A stretch of DNA of 64,000 nucleotides from Lepas anatifera. Lineage: Eukaryota; Arthropoda; Thecostraca; Lepadidae. The translations under genes and the position numbers were made by a program. A model generated the notes under the pieces. That model did not search any database. It saw only the letters and a program-made list of their open reading frames with translations, and had not been told where the DNA came from. The stretch covers positions 310,001 to 374,000 of the forward strand of contig JAOTON010000895.1 in NCBI GenBank assembly GCA_034440635.1. The letters are read 5' to 3'. Of this stretch, positions 11,181 through 23,366 are shown in pieces. The stretch's first letter is position 1. Each line of letters begins with the position of its first letter.

Positions 11181-12706
11181 TTAGGGCGTCGCCAGCAGGA
11201 ATCAAAAGGTTATCGTGCAATCTCCATTGTCTGACTCGCCGCTACTGCGAACTTTGCAGCAACAACATTCTGATGGATGAGTCTATTTTCTCAACTGGCG
11301 TTTCAATCTGTAAAATATTCAGCTGTCCGTTATCGAGAAGAAAGAGACAAATTCAGACAAAACAAATGCATGACTGCAATGGTATGGTTCTGAGAAAATA
11401 CCAACATCAAAGGCGAAATAAACAGAAGCTCTCCTGCTCAGCAAATTTTGACGACCTGATATTTCCGCTGGTTTTAGATCTTGGGTTCTTTTCCTCAGGA
11501 CGGGGCAGCAACCTCTTCTCTTCATTAATACGCTGATGTGTTCGTGGATGTAGCGCTTTCACAAATTTACCTGTTACAAAATACAAAAAGGTATGTGTGA
11601 TTTTTTGGTTTTGAATTTCGAGAGACAAATTAGGATTTATATGGGATATCAATTGAATCCGTGGGTCTATATTATGCCTACGACTAAGGTTTCAGACGCT
11701 GACAACGTTTTGTATTGACGACACCATAAATTGTAAGAAAAAGGCTACAATGTTATTTTCAGTGATTTATGATGGAAACAAAATGTATTTTCCAGATTTT
11801 GGCTCTAATGTTGTCTACCAACGGTGCCGTATAGAGTTTCGACAAAATGGAGCATTTCCTTTCAGCTTTAGCTAATGCGCCTACAGCCCAGCCCGTACAA
11901 ATGCTTTGAGCTTCTGCGCCGGGGAGGTAGACTGTGCGCGGTTTGTCTATTATGAGGTGAGGCTGGAAACCCTCTAATTGCAATCTCTTCGGAGGAAAGT
12001 GATCCCGTACAGCGCAATAAGACGGCGTTTAATCAGAGCCGGCGCTTGAATGCTTACCAGATATGTTTGTGGGATGATGCGCTCTCAAGCAGGCTCGGAA
12101 ATATTAAGAGCCGTTCAAAGTTATGGGTCTCACAGACGGCGTGATTTCTAATTAAGGCATCTCGTGACCTCACATCTTGTAACACAGGGCCAAATATTGC
12201 ATTAGAGTGGGCACATTAGCATTAGACGACATTATATATACGTGATATTGAAACAAGAGAAAACCCACACCATCCGTGGAATATTAGAAGTAACAGCACC
12301 CTGCTTTGTCTGTGGGAACAATAAACGCCATCATAAATGAGCGTAATCAGCCTGAGCACGCCCTGTGGCCGTCCAGTCTAATGCAGGTTACAAAGTTATG
12401 CCAGAAGTTATGTGCTGAGCCAGTGTAGCATGGTATGTAGTTGGGCTGTGGGCTGCCAGGCGGACACACATCCTGTCCCACACGGGGCATGCTCCCGCGG
12501 CGTCCACCTCTTCCCTAGTGTTACTACCCTGCAAGACAGAAACAGATTTGGAACAGTGAAGCACTTCTAAAACACATACAGCTTGATTGCGTAGCATTGC
12601 ATGCAATTAAAATTCATGCCGGTAATCTGAGCCGTGATAAACATAAGGCTTTCAATGAAGATGTAAAAATATTTTAGGGCAGTAGCTCCGTTGACATCGA
12701 GAACTC
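11181..12706. other. Unassigned sequence
   Basis: Overlapping short frames on both strands between 11319 and 11652 match no family I know. There is no clear repeat, exon or RNA gene. Confidence 0.4.
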
Positions 12707-12872
12707 GGGGGTACCGTGGTGTAGTTGGTAGCAGATATGCTCTCCACGCGGCCAACCCGGGTTCAAACCCGGGTAATTGTCTGAGAAAGGAGCTATCCAA
12801 TTCCCAGGAAACCCTTCCAAAAGGGAGAGTTGACGTCACCCTGCCAGTTGGTGCATCGATAGCCTAAAACAC
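12707..12872 (+). mobile_element. tRNA-derived SINE, near full length
   Basis: The head GGTGTAGTTGGTAGCAG resembles an RNA polymerase III A box and GGGTTCAAACCC a B box. The body is shared with the other copies (AAACCCTTCCAAAAGGGAG) and the 3' part contains CCAGTTGGTGCATCGATAGCC. It is not a tRNA gene, because it extends about 90 bp past the tRNA-like part into a conserved SINE body. Confidence 0.8.
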
Positions 12873-13029
12873 ACTCTGAGATATAGAGCATATTTTAGTC
12901 TCAAGGGACCTGATATTCGAAGGTCCCCAAAACACCTCGAAAAGGTATTTACCGTTTTATAGTAATCCTTGAAACATATTTAGGCAAATTCATGAAAAGT
13001 TTTGCATTTGTCATGTCACATGTCACAGA

Positions 13030-13290
13030 ACAGTCTTATACCTCGCCCCAGTGCGGGGTGTCCGACGCCACTCTCGGGATTTCCTGTCAACCTGTCATCT
13101 TCTTTGACCTGTCGTGACCTCAATTTTTATATTAGCAGAAAGGTAACCCATATGGTTTGATTATCATTTTTCAAAGGCTATCCACTAACGCTGTTGCTTT
13201 GTTTTTGCTATACCGCACAGGAGCCGAGATCGAGTGGGGTGTTTAAACACCCACGTAAGGCTGGGATGGCTCGTTATTTTCCACTGCTAT
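13030..13290. repeat. AGGTCA-type dispersed repeat fragment with hairpin end
   Basis: It contains GACCTGTCGTGACCTCAAT, then GCACAGGAGCCGAGATCGAG and a self-complementary GGTGTTTAAACACCC. The same order occurs at 38500-38650 and, inverted, at 54270-54450. It is a partial copy of the TTAA-bounded family. Confidence 0.65.
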
Positions 13291-13643
13291 GGCTTTGTTG
13301 CCAAGTCAAGCAAATACTCAATTTTAATAGTAGAGCTTAATCCCTAGATACAAAGAGCTGAAATAATGTTCCCGAGAATTGCATGTAAACGATTCGGTCC
13401 TGGGACGTTTTCGGAATAGTGCTTTTCAGGAATTTTGCTTTTGGACTTTGGGGAATAGTGCTTGATTTGGCAACATTGGTCTTATTTCCGTGACATGTAT
13501 AAATTTGACTGAATGGCCTTAATTCTCCTTAAAGTTTTTATGCTCATCCGGCAAATGTTCCTATGAATCATCCACATATTCATAATGGTATTAATCCCAT
13601 CTTTGCGATGTTGGAGCTATGAATTAATGGAGAAATTTCTGGA

Positions 13644-13645
<2 letters not shown>

Positions 13646-13674
<29 letters not shown>

Positions 13675-13675
13675 T
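13646..13675. repeat. (TA)n microsatellite
   Basis: A simple TA run of about 29 bp. The surrounding 13300-14360 shows no gene I can support. Confidence 0.9.
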
Positions 13676-14367
13676 AACTTCTGCAATAATTCGGACTTTG
13701 GCACATTATCAAGAGGTCGAACAGTAAATGCCCGTTTTTTCATCTACACCCTATGATTATGCGCCATACATAGGGTATTGTCGGTAAATCGAGCTACTGG
13801 TATATCCGCCAAACTCACTCCTGCTCGGCAGGGCTGCCGCCCCGAGACGGTGGTGGTCAGTTAAGGCCGCGGGATTACATGATTGGTCCCGACCGACACA
13901 TAAGAGCTCCAGTCCAGTGTGGGATGTGGTCAGTTAATTTCTTGTGCCGGTTCTGATTTGGCGATCGGCGGTGGTTATTTGTTTATTATGGTTTGATGAG
14001 CAGCAGGTGTACGTACCCAATGACAGCTCAAGACATTCTAGATAAAACCAAGAGATAAAATAGTGTCGGAACAAGATACTTGATTATATACACAATGAGT
14101 TCATACAATGCAAAATAAAGTACAGGAAAACACTAGAACTATAAAAATGTGTGCAAAAAGGCACATTTAAAAACTGCAGTCGTTGCTCAGTGCAGGGGCA
14201 GCTGCATAATTGATTGTGGAGTGTGACTGGAGCCTCTCTCATTCCATACTGACCGCACTGAATTACGATTGTTGCTACCCACTCAAGAACAATATATCAA
14301 CTCGCATGTCTATAATTTATCTGCATTTATCTACCATATACCGGCCAGAACCATTTAGATTATTACG

Positions 14368-14885
14368 TCAATGCGGGCTTCTGTAGTTCATCATCACGCC
14401 AATACTTCCTGTCACTTGGCAAGTGTGTGTGTTGGGAGTGGCCCTAATGAAATAAAATACAAATATATATGAATCAAAACTGAACATATTTTGCACAACA
14501 CACACAGTAAGTTGATTAGCAAACATTATGGTCACGAAAGAACTAATTGGTGCAGCTTGAATGGTTTCTTCCGAGAGAGTGCTCCCCTCCTTTATTATTT
14601 TCGGAAGAAATGAATCCAAATGGAATTCTGCCCTGCTGCGAGGTACCAAGAACTGTTGGCTGTGCACAAGACGTGGAGGTTCTGGGAGTAGCTTCAGTTC
14701 ACTTTTTAACTCTCCTAAAGCTACTATCCCGTGATAATTTTTGTAGAACAATGTTAGCCGTGTCACGCGTCTTTTCTCGAGAAATGACCACCTAAGGCTT
14801 TTCATCGTAGCTGAAACGCTGTCAGTTTCACGGTAGTGCCTTGTAACGAAGTGCGTGGCTCTTCGTTGAATTTGTTGTCATAAAT
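14368..14885 (-). pseudogene. 5'-truncated LINE, C-terminal end of ORF2 (CR1/L2-like)
   Basis: On the minus strand an open frame reads QQIQRRATHFVTRHYRETDS, then MKSLRWSFLEKRR and LFYKNYHGIVALGELK, then RAEFHLDSFLPKIIKEG. This order (QRRA-FVT-DYR, W-LE-RR, FYK-HG, SFLP-TI) is characteristic of the region after the reverse transcriptase domain in CR1/L2-type non-LTR retrotransposons. The catalytic RT core is absent, so the copy is 5'-truncated. The frame runs on into a 3' region with no obvious tail. It lies about 110 bp upstream of the neuroligin exon and antisense to it, so it is probably intronic. The clade assignment is an inference from memory of the motif order. Confidence 0.8.
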
Positions 14886-14994
14886 CAGCGCAAGTCTATC
14901 AGGTAGTGCAGAGAAGCTACTTAGCTAGCTCTCCCTGGCGAGTTGAATCGACAGGGCTCTGGCCAGCCCGTCTGACGTCACTCCTGCTCCTCAG

Positions 14995-15138
14995 GCAGGG
15001 AGGAGCCGTACCCGGTGATGGTGTACATACACGGCAGCTCCTTCCTCTGGGCGGCAGGCAGCGTGGAGCAGGGAGGCGTGCTGGCCAGCTACGGCGAGGT
15101 CGTCGTCGTCACCGTCAGCTACCGACTCGGCCTGCTGG
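14995..15138 (+). CDS. Neuroligin/carboxylesterase-family exon
   Basis: This internal exon lies between an acceptor (CTCCTGCTCCTCAG, ending 14994) and a strong donor (GTAAGT from 15139). Both introns are phase 1, and the exon is 144 bp. The translation contains [14 protein letters not shown], then [22 protein letters not shown]-(G/S)-SF is the oxyanion-hole region of the alpha/beta-hydrolase carboxylesterase family. VLASYG followed by a V-rich strand and YRLG-LG is typical of neuroligins, the synaptic adhesion proteins that bind neurexins and lack esterase activity. HGSS instead of HGGS is a variation in the loop. I find no neighbouring exon of the gene (signal peptide, rest of the cholinesterase-like domain, membrane segment), so the introns must be long. 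An esterase is the alternative. The reading frame is intact. Confidence 0.85.
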
Positions 15139-16430
15139 GTAAGTGCGATTCAATGTCGTGGATCGACACAGAGCTGCTGGTTCTGGAATCTGTATCGATT
15201 ATTATTCTTCAATCCTTGACATGTTTCTGATTATTTGCTTCGCCAAAGTACCACAGCACTGGTGCTGCCGTAGTTATATCAGCCAAGTATTTTTTACCAG
15301 GATACCACAATTAAATTTTGAATCTAAATGTAAGCTAGTAGGAATTGATAAGCAATGGAAACTTTTTTTATAACGTAGAATGAAGTGCCAGCGCTTCAGG
15401 CTCCATCACAAAACAGTGAAAAGCAACGTTTTAACGTGTCTGTTCTGTTGGTGACTGCTGAAGAACGTATACATTCTGTCAGATCGGTCACCTACGGGGC
15501 ATGCGCTCCCCGTCGTCGGGCACTATCGTCACGTCTCTTTTTCTTGCCTATACAGGCTAGTGGTGCGGGGTGGGGGATGGAGATGCTGGGAGCTTGTTAT
15601 GTGTATGTGTTCACTCTTGCCTATACCAGAGAAATACAAACAGTAAAGCGGAAATATTTTCCTATTTATTCGTAAAAAGACATGTTTTTCTCGCTGCTAT
15701 ATGGAAACCTTCCCCGAACGGATTACAGTTTCTTTAGAATGTCCTCCAGTAATTTGCATGGTGCTACCAGGCTTTTTTGAAAACAAAATTTGCAGATTGA
15801 AAATCAAGCACACACAGGGAAACGATGAACACAACACACGGGAAGAAGTTTTTACAGTGTGTTCCCAGAAGATGGGAGTCGCCAGGTATTAAAACATGGA
15901 TCAAATTGGTAGTTGAGTGGTGTAAAAATGTTAGAAGAAGTTGTTGAACCTCGGGAAAATGACTGCATACTCTATAATCGCCTGCTTAAGGCCGGGCCAA
16001 AAACTCAGCGCCTCTCTTTCCCCGGTCCTTGCCTATTTTTCTCTTGTAATGCAGTGCAATTCGATTCACCGTTGCTGCACTCTAACACGCGGGGAAAGAC
16101 AGCAGGCATTTCCTATATCGGCAGCCTCTCTATTTGACAGGGAAAGTAAACAAGCACTGACGTTTTCTAGTGCAGTCGTGTCTGGCCGTTCAAAAAGTGC
16201 TCTTTGTTCGGCTACTGTCCGAGATTAGCCAGTTGTGCCAAACCTAACAATCTACCTTCGATGCAGTTCGGATTGCAAGTTGCGGCCAAAGCACAACACA
16301 TAATTATGATTTGTAGCAGAACGGGTATCGTTGACAACATCGTTAGGAGCTCAGTCAGTTTGAGTGTGCTTTATAACTACCGTAACACCTGCAAGAGAAC
16401 CCTGCCCGAAGATAGAGTGGTAAAACTTTG
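15139..16430. other. Probable intron of the neuroligin-like gene
   Basis: It follows the donor at 15139. Several 60-95 codon frames occur with no recognisable domain. No next exon was identified. Confidence 0.5.
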
Positions 16431-16432
16431 CA

Positions 16433-16582
16433 GTTGTAGAGCAGCTGTCTACTGAATAACAGGTCTCGGGTTCAAGGCTCGGCTGGTTCTCTTAATATAT
16501 ACATACAGCCTGATACCGAAAACCTCTCCAACTGGGTGGAGTTGGCGACTCCGTATAACCTTGACAGTTAGTGCGGTGTAAC
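16433..16582 (+). mobile_element. tRNA-derived SINE, diverged copy
   Basis: It has a head-like TAGAGCAGCTGTCTAC, a B-box-like GGGTTCAAGGC, and a body CTCCAACTGGGTGGAGTTGG plus GACAGTTAGTGCGGTG. These align with the SINE at 12707, at lower identity. Confidence 0.6.
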
Positions 16583-17284
16583 CTCCGGGCATTGTTTCCA
16601 AAATCCTGCAGGGGTGAGCCTAGACTCTAGAAGGCTTGGCCAAGCGGCTAAAACGTGAACACACTAAAATGGGAAGAAAACTTGGCAAGGGTTTCTTTGA
16701 ACCACCAGTGGTATCTCATACTCTAATACTCTAAAAACGTCTATGATAATGTTGTGAAGATGTCAGAATTTTCATTTTCCTTGAAGTATTATTTGATATT
16801 CTATAATGAAAAAAGATTCCCTGTACCACTCATACGGCTCAAAGAGAGTAGCAACTTTAGAAATATGCTTACTTGAATAACATGCGTAAAAAACAGCAGC
16901 GTATTTCTTATTTGCTTTGTTTCCAGCTGGCTAGCTGAGGCAAAAACTAGAGTTTGCGATATGCAAAAGTTTTTCAAACTTCCAGAGCTTTCTTGCATGA
17001 CCAAGCTCTTGGCTTCAGCCTCAGTCAAAGTTCTGGCAACATATGCTGAAATACATAGCTCTGTTTATTCCGCCGAGGCTTTTCTGAGAATAGACCAGAA
17101 CAAGTTATTGTTACCGGAATCAGAGAGACCAATCTCATTTCCTCACTATGTTGCAAAGTCAATGTAAAACATTCAGGAGGCCACCTCTTTTGGTTTTTTT
17201 TACCATGGTACAGTGTTCACTTAGATTCCAAGTTTGTGATGAGTGAAATCCTTGTTCGGAGCATATAGTGTAGTTTACACGGCA
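16583..17284. other. Unassigned sequence
   Basis: Overlapping sense and antisense frames (16801-17167) show no domain match. No repeat was recognised. Confidence 0.4.
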
Positions 17285-17410
17285 AGTTAAAAAAACTGCC
17301 AAATATGCCTGTGATGCCACGAAGGAATTGTTGGAGGCTTAAGTGGTAAGAGAGGCCTATAACACGGAAAATGTAACTTCTTTCTGACAATAGATTGTGT
17401 TCTTTAAAAG
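17285..17410 (-). repeat. Inverted, diverged copy of the 123-bp unit
   Basis: Read on the minus strand it gives TTTAAAGAACACAATC, TTGTCAGAAAGAAGTTAC, CTCTTACCACTT and GTGGCATCACAGGCA, colinear with the unit at 17548. It faces the direct duplication across about 140 bp. Confidence 0.65.
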
Positions 17411-17547
17411 CATCATATCCAGTGTTGTCTTTATACTCCACTGGATTATTTTCTGAGCGCGCGCTTGGGCTGGTTTGGTTTGGTGCGTCTAAGCCAGGCA
17501 TGTGTCCAGCGAAGAATCCAGCGGGGTATTGAGACAATACTGAATTT

Positions 17548-17795
17548 GCTGGTTTTAAAGAACGCAGGATGTCAGAAAAAATTACTGTTTTTCGCGTTGT
17601 AGCCCTGTCTTACCACTTTCTCCACCAAACTCATCCCTGGCATCGCTGGCACAGCAAGGCACATGAATTTTCTGTTTTTAAAGAACGCAGGATGTCAGAA
17701 AAAATTACTGTTTTTCGCGCTGTAGCCCTGTCTTACCACTTTCTCCACCAAACTCATCCCTGGCATCGCTGGCACAGCAGGGCACAGACCGGCTG
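17548..17795 (+). repeat. Tandem duplication of a 123-bp unit
   Basis: Two near-identical copies start with TTTTAAAGAACGCAGGATG, offset by 123 bp (AACGCAGGAT at 17561 and 17684). They end in CTCATCCCTGGCATCGCTGG. 123 is divisible by three, so one frame stays open and repeats the peptide MSEKITVFR-VALSYHFLHQ. The inverted third copy at 17285-17410 suggests a foldback element rather than a gene. Confidence 0.85.
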
Positions 17796-17799
17796 TGAC

Positions 17800-20079
17800 T
17801 GGCTGTGCTGTGCCTATTAAATTGCCGCGTAAACTGCTGCTACGTTTGTAATATAAAGTTGTCTTGCTAAAAATAAGTCGGTCGCAACTAGCTCCCGCAA
17901 CTAAAAAGGAATGAATTTTATCTTTCCAACGAAGAATTTCTGAAGAACGTGCTGCGGCTATTCATTTCTCTCTATTTGTATTGTACCAATAAATTGTTTG
18001 TGAATTGTATACGATCGCTTGACCCTGGAGGCGTATAGCTCGATCTCTGATCACCTTGTTTTGCTCCTACAACGGCAGTGTTTTCTGCGGGAAGGCAATA
18101 ACGAAATACCTTGTTATTAAAGTATATATTTCGGAAATAGTCAGATTAGCTTGCTGTATTGACTTTGTAGCAAACAAAACATAGCCGTTTTTCAACAACA
18201 TTGAACAAATTTGCAACGATGAAGAACAAATGTATACCTGTTTACATAAGACGGCCGCTGGGGCTGTGCTCGCGGGGCGTAGTGAGCTCTTATCTCTCTC
18301 TAATTTAGCGGTTCAGCATGGTATGCCTTTGAAGGCACTACCCGCCACATGAAAAGCTGACAAGAAGCAGGGGCGATAAATGAGGTTTCCTTCCATACAG
18401 AGTGCTCTATAGAGGAGAAGTCTGAGCATATCCATTCACTCGTATGCTCAAACGTAGTTCACGATTCCACTGAGCTATTATAGTTATTTGAATATTTTTT
18501 ACGGAGGATTTTACTCCTCGGGTGCATCTCGATTTCTTCTGTTTGCTTTCGCTGTCGAACTAAGGCAGCCCTCAATGAAAAACTAGTTTCACGAAGTCTA
18601 TTAAACGCTTCGAAATACACGCAGTATTTCGTCTCGCAAATACAACATGCATAGAATAGATATCGCTAAGCCAAGCATCAGTCAATGACCATAGTGTTCT
18701 GCTCACTCCATCTAGCCGTGCTGTACATACATTATTTGCTAACCTCAAGAGCCAATAACCCGCTCAGTGACCAAAAAGATGGATCCTTTTAGCCACATTG
18801 TTCTCAATGTGAGCCATATAGTGATTCGCGGTCAGTTTCGGACGCGTTTTTGTTGCGTGCTGGCTCTTCCACCCGGCTACCGAACACCATCATCTGACCA
18901 CCGTTCTGGGGCAGCAGCCAATCCCGCAGGGATCAGAGGAAATCCGGGCTTTGTTAACAATCTCATTAGGAGACCTACCTCAGCTGCCCCGGCGCGCTAC
19001 CGCCAGCCTGCCCACAAGCTATTGGCATTAACCCCATGCGTTTTTCTGGACTATCGGCCACAGTGCTGCTGGCTCGATGCCATGCTGGCCATTCTGGTGG
19101 CTCAGCAGAATTCGATGAGCGGGGTAACCCTATGGCCCAGTGCCTTAGGTATGCACGTGCAATGCACACATATGTAGATACATACATACATATATCTATA
19201 TATGGATAGGTAGGTTTGAAAATAGTTTTTTGGCGAAAAGTGCTATAAAATTGCAATAAACAGAATCCATTGTGTTAAAATTCCCAGAGAGTGAGATAAA
19301 AGGAAGAAGCAAATGGGATATAGGGGGATAGATATGTAGAATGTATAGGCGAGTGGATTTATAGTTGCGTGGGTACGTATTCCAGTGCATTATTCAGGTT
19401 CTGGGGTCTTTGAAAAAAATATGATATTCAATGGAAGATGATATTTTATGAAATTCGGGAAAGTGACCATCCTCTTTTCTGCAATCGGACTGGTAAGATA
19501 GGGTAGAAACTATTTGTCATACTTTTCAGGTCCCAGTTATTTTCCCAGGTAGTGGCTCAAAACTTTTTAAGCCCAAGGACAGTTGGCAGACAGCCGCCGC
19601 TGATCCGCTTTCCACCGCGTTTTATCCGCCGCGTGCAATAACAGAGTATAGCCTTTTGAGAGCAATGTGTGTCTGGTCGTGCTTCGCTGGACCAACAGCA
19701 AAGGTCATATGACGTCACCGATTCTGATCCTGATGAAAGGGATAGGGAGGATTTAGCAAGTAAGCCATACTAAAGTCGATTTCCCCGAGAACTGGACTCT
19801 GCTGAAATGTGTGGGGAATATGGGGATACGTCGGATAAGAATCGGAGGAAAAGGTACCGACGGGGAAACCTGAAACATTGAAATTTCGAATGTCTCGGAG
19901 CACTGTGTCATGGGGTGGCCATTAGCTGCCATATGAAAGTATTTTTATGATGAATCTTTTTCAAACTAATTACCAGTCTGAGCAGTCACTTGGCACGCCG
20001 CAGTCTTCTCCAGCACCACCAGCCGCCAAATGCGGGCCTTAGCTCCCGCCTGCTCAGCTGTTCTTTCATGTCGCGAACG
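17800..20079. other. Unassigned sequence
   Basis: A 136-codon frame (18767-19177) and overlapping antisense frames match nothing I recognise. 19170-19210 is a CATA/TATC-rich simple-sequence patch. No exon with matching splice sites was found. Confidence 0.4.
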
Positions 20080-20960
20080 AGGGCACTGACTTGTATGTCC
20101 ACAATTCAGATTTGATCAACGTTCCAGAAGCAAAGTTGAAACGGGGAGACATCTTCATAATCCCGGGGCTACAATACCGTGGTGCAGCGAGACCGCAAAA
20201 TAGGTCGCCGTGCTGACTTCAACGCCGGTGGGTGCGTGGCGACCCTCTGGTGAGGAGATACTATGGTTCGTTGCCCGGAGCCTCCCCTTGTCGCCCCCCT
20301 GACACGACCAAAGAAGCCGTAGTAGCGGATCTCCTGTCTGACTCATGCCGAAACATTGCGAACGCCTAAGTCCAGCCTATACTCCCGCAAGAGGACTGGC
20401 TGGATATTATCACTTCTGGGGTTTTAACTCCAAATTCTGACCTCATAGGGACAAAGCTTTTATCCCCGTCCACCTAAACGGCTACAGCCCCCTCTGGGAC
20501 CAATAATAACTCATGGCGGAAGATGATATCGAACGAAGCATATGCGACTGGTGTGTCACTCAAATCTTCCTGGCGGCCCACTCTGGAGAGCCTACGCGCT
20601 AAAGCGAGGCATTCCTTACCCCCGATTGTGGACCTATCCCCTGGCCACCAACTGATAGCTACCACGGTGCGAAATGGAAGGACAACCACCGAAAACCACC
20701 CCAAAGTGGACTGGAGGCGCTACGCAGCGATAGTCGCCGAGGGACTTGCCAAACGCCCCCCCCCGGAGCGCGGCGTAAACACTGTCGGCGTCAGGAAGGC
20801 GGCACGATGCTTCACCCAGATTGTGACGAACTGGAAAACACGGCGCTCCCCCACGGCGACTGCAAAGCCCTTAAAACCTGGTGGACTACTGAGGTGGAGG
20901 AAAGGGCAAAATGCTGCGTGCGATCGTCAGGGCGGACCCCAGCTAGGGACCGGCGTGGAC
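20080..20960 (+). pseudogene. LINE relic: AP-endonuclease domain (Ingi/Jockey-like)
   Basis: Several frames must be followed, so the copy is frameshifted. In order they give EAKLKRGDIFIIPG-YRG-ARP (20130-20200), EAVVADLL-NIANA (about 20315-20370), NGYSPLWDQ (about 20475), AEDDIERSICDW, HSGEPTR, LTPD, LSPGHQLI, VDWRRYA (near 20705) and KTWWTTEVEERAKC (near 20880). This is the known order of an exonuclease-endonuclease-phosphatase domain of a non-LTR retrotransposon (QETKL, YRG-DRP, GDFNAHSPLW, GEPTR, SDHLPI equivalents), followed by the WW-EE linker that leads to reverse transcriptase. The RT itself is missing. The D and H of the two catalytic motifs appear altered (NGYSPLW, LSPGHQLI), so the copy is inactive. 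Confidence 0.75.
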
Positions 20961-22140
20961 CCTCACTGCCAGCGGGGGCCCAGGCCCTCAAAAGGCGCGA
21001 GCGTCAGTGCCAGGTACTTCGCGTCACTGTTTTTTTATATCCAGGGACACATAAGGACCTACGTCACTACGATTTGACGCCAGGCTCCCTCCACTATGCG
21101 TGTTAACAGAGGTAGATTCTCCCAGGTAGAAAATGGAATTTTGCACTTTTGTTTTTCCTATTTCTCCAAGACCATGGGTCGGTGTATGTACACACATAAT
21201 TCACCAGAGAGTGCAGCGTCGAATTAAACGCTCTTAATTTTTGTCGTTTTGAAGAACGTTTTGGGCTCCTTTGTGCCTACACAAATATACAGACACCAGG
21301 GAAAACGTTTTATAGTAAACCATGGTGTGCATTTCTGAAACTATTGATGCGAGATTATAGGTGTCAGTGAGTAAAATCTGCAGCCATGTGCCTTCTATGA
21401 AACGAAAATAAAAGCAACGCTCTGTAAAGTATGCGCCAGTCCTGAACGAGATGAAAGAAAAACAATCGACATCTCAAAATTATCGGATGACTTTCTTGAG
21501 CTTATACCAAGTCACCACGAACAATAGCTTAAGCGCGAAGTCTGGATGAAGAGTAGGGGGAGGAGAACCTCTGTGCTCACCCTCACTGGCGAAGGAACTG
21601 GGGGAGGGGCGCTGGATCACGGTGCACCCCTTAAATCAGAAATTTTAACACTAACTCTATGGCGTTGACTGGAAAGAAATGGATTGAAAAGCCCATGGTG
21701 CCCACCTTAAATTCGGACGTTGCGCCGTCGCTGCCCACCTTTATTCCAAAGCGTATGCGGAACAGAGGTGTAAATCTGAGAAAATCCTCGCCAGTGGTGG
21801 TCATTATGCTAAATGCTCCCGTGCTGCAAACTTGGTGGCAACGTTGCACTTGACTCGGACACATGACTGCTTTAGGAGGCGAATTAAGTGCCAACTAGCT
21901 CTAACTAGCTGGCAATGGCCTTTGACAGCTAATTCAAGTCAGAACTTACTTAAGCAGAGCTGCCAATTATGTTGTTAACAATGTTTGACCGAATCTAGTT
22001 TCCAGAAACTTTTCTTCACTAAATGAATGTTCGAATAGCGGGGAATTTCGTCCTGTTTTGAAGTAAATTCACCAAGGGTTAGTATGCACATACATACATA
22101 CATTGCATCCCAGAATAAGCATATGTTTTGTATTTGTAAA
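20961..22140. other. Unassigned sequence after the LINE relic
   Basis: No reverse transcriptase motif follows the endonuclease relic. Short frames at 21631-21894 lie on both strands and match no family I know. Confidence 0.4.
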
Positions 22141-22304
22141 GGGCTGTTCATAAATTACGTAACGCAAAAGGGAGGTAAGGGAAGTCAGCCTCATCGCTGT
22201 TTGACGTTACGCATGGGCGTCAAGAAGCGCTGCAGGAGATAGTAGGGGAGGGGGTAGAAATGAGAATATATGCGTTACGCAGCTTACAGCCGGTCCATAA
22301 GCCC
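22141..22304. mobile_element. Small MITE with GCGTTACG-type inverted ends
   Basis: The left end GGGCTGTTCATAAATTACGT, followed by AACGC, is mirrored at the right by GCGTTACGCAGC and TCCATAAGCCC. The flanks TAAA and TTAG could hold a short TA- or TTAA-type target site. The length is about 164 bp with no coding capacity. The superfamily is uncertain. Confidence 0.55.
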
Positions 22305-23366
22305 TTAGTTTAGTATCAAAATGAGGCTTCTAAGTCTGTAGTCTTTTGTAACACTGAAAACAGCTATTAATGGTATTTTGTACGATGGCTTTCAACTATC
22401 TCAATCCAAAGAAAAACCTCATAATTAAATATATTCTTCACCGCAGAAACATCAAGAACAAAAGAAGTGCAACACCATGTTTTCCAAATTAATACACTTC
22501 ACAGACTGGGATTCTGAAAGTTTCCTCGCGACAACTTGTCACCGCTAAACGTACTAGTTTTGGGCATTTACTTCGTATCTGTTCAGAAGCTGAGCGGTCA
22601 GATCGATTATTGCTAAAGGGAGTGTGCCAATTTTATAATGAGTTTTGAACTGATATAGCAGCTTAGAAGATCGTGTTGAGAAACCACTATTGGCATATTT
22701 AATTTCACTCAAAGCTCTCGGTATACAATTTCCGCCAGCTGTAGAATATAAAGTAAAGGGGCTATTGCATTATTTCAAACCCTGGTGGTTCCATATGGTT
22801 GTACTAATCTGATTGGTCGTAAGCCCTAATCCTCGCCCACTGGCTGAAAATATCATGATAGCGAGCGAACCAGCAAGCAAAACGCCTGTCGACTGAAAAC
22901 TTCGGGCGAGTAGTTGTTCATTACAGAGCGCCACTGGGCCGATGTGCGCGAAATGACCGTAACACACATCATATTCTCCCTGCCTCGTACTTGCCAAACA
23001 AATATCAACTGCTTTTCAAGATCGAACTCTGAAATTATTTCTTTACATCAGGCATGTACATACATCGTCTTTCCACCACTGAAAAAAACACGGCCGCCGT
23101 AACGCCATCTGTCGTTCAGTTTTTGCTGCACTAGTGCTGAAGAAGACCGAGAATGGACGGGCGAACCAAGAGCACGATAGCCGTGGCAATTGAACAAATA
23201 TAATACGGATGATGAGAGTGGACGTTCTCAGCGGAAAGTCAGTTGCAGGCCCTGAAATTATTTCACCATGTATTGAATAGCCCATGCATGCGAATTTCGC
23301 CATGCAGTAACGCCGTGAATAGGCCTTTTTAGCGAGTCTATGATCAAGGTTTTGGGATTAGACTGA
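22305..23366. other. Unassigned sequence
   Basis: Short frames on both strands (22770-23303) show no domain. No repeat was recognised. Confidence 0.4.

Noticed and set aside
10952..11536. A 194-codon frame through the (GA)n tract
   Set aside because: The middle is E/R from simple repeats and the flanks have no domain or splice context.
12707..12780. tRNA gene candidates (also 23740-23817, 27060-27130)
   Set aside because: Box A and box B-like sequences exist, but the units continue into shared SINE bodies and no full cloverleaf with matching acceptor stem could be made by eye.
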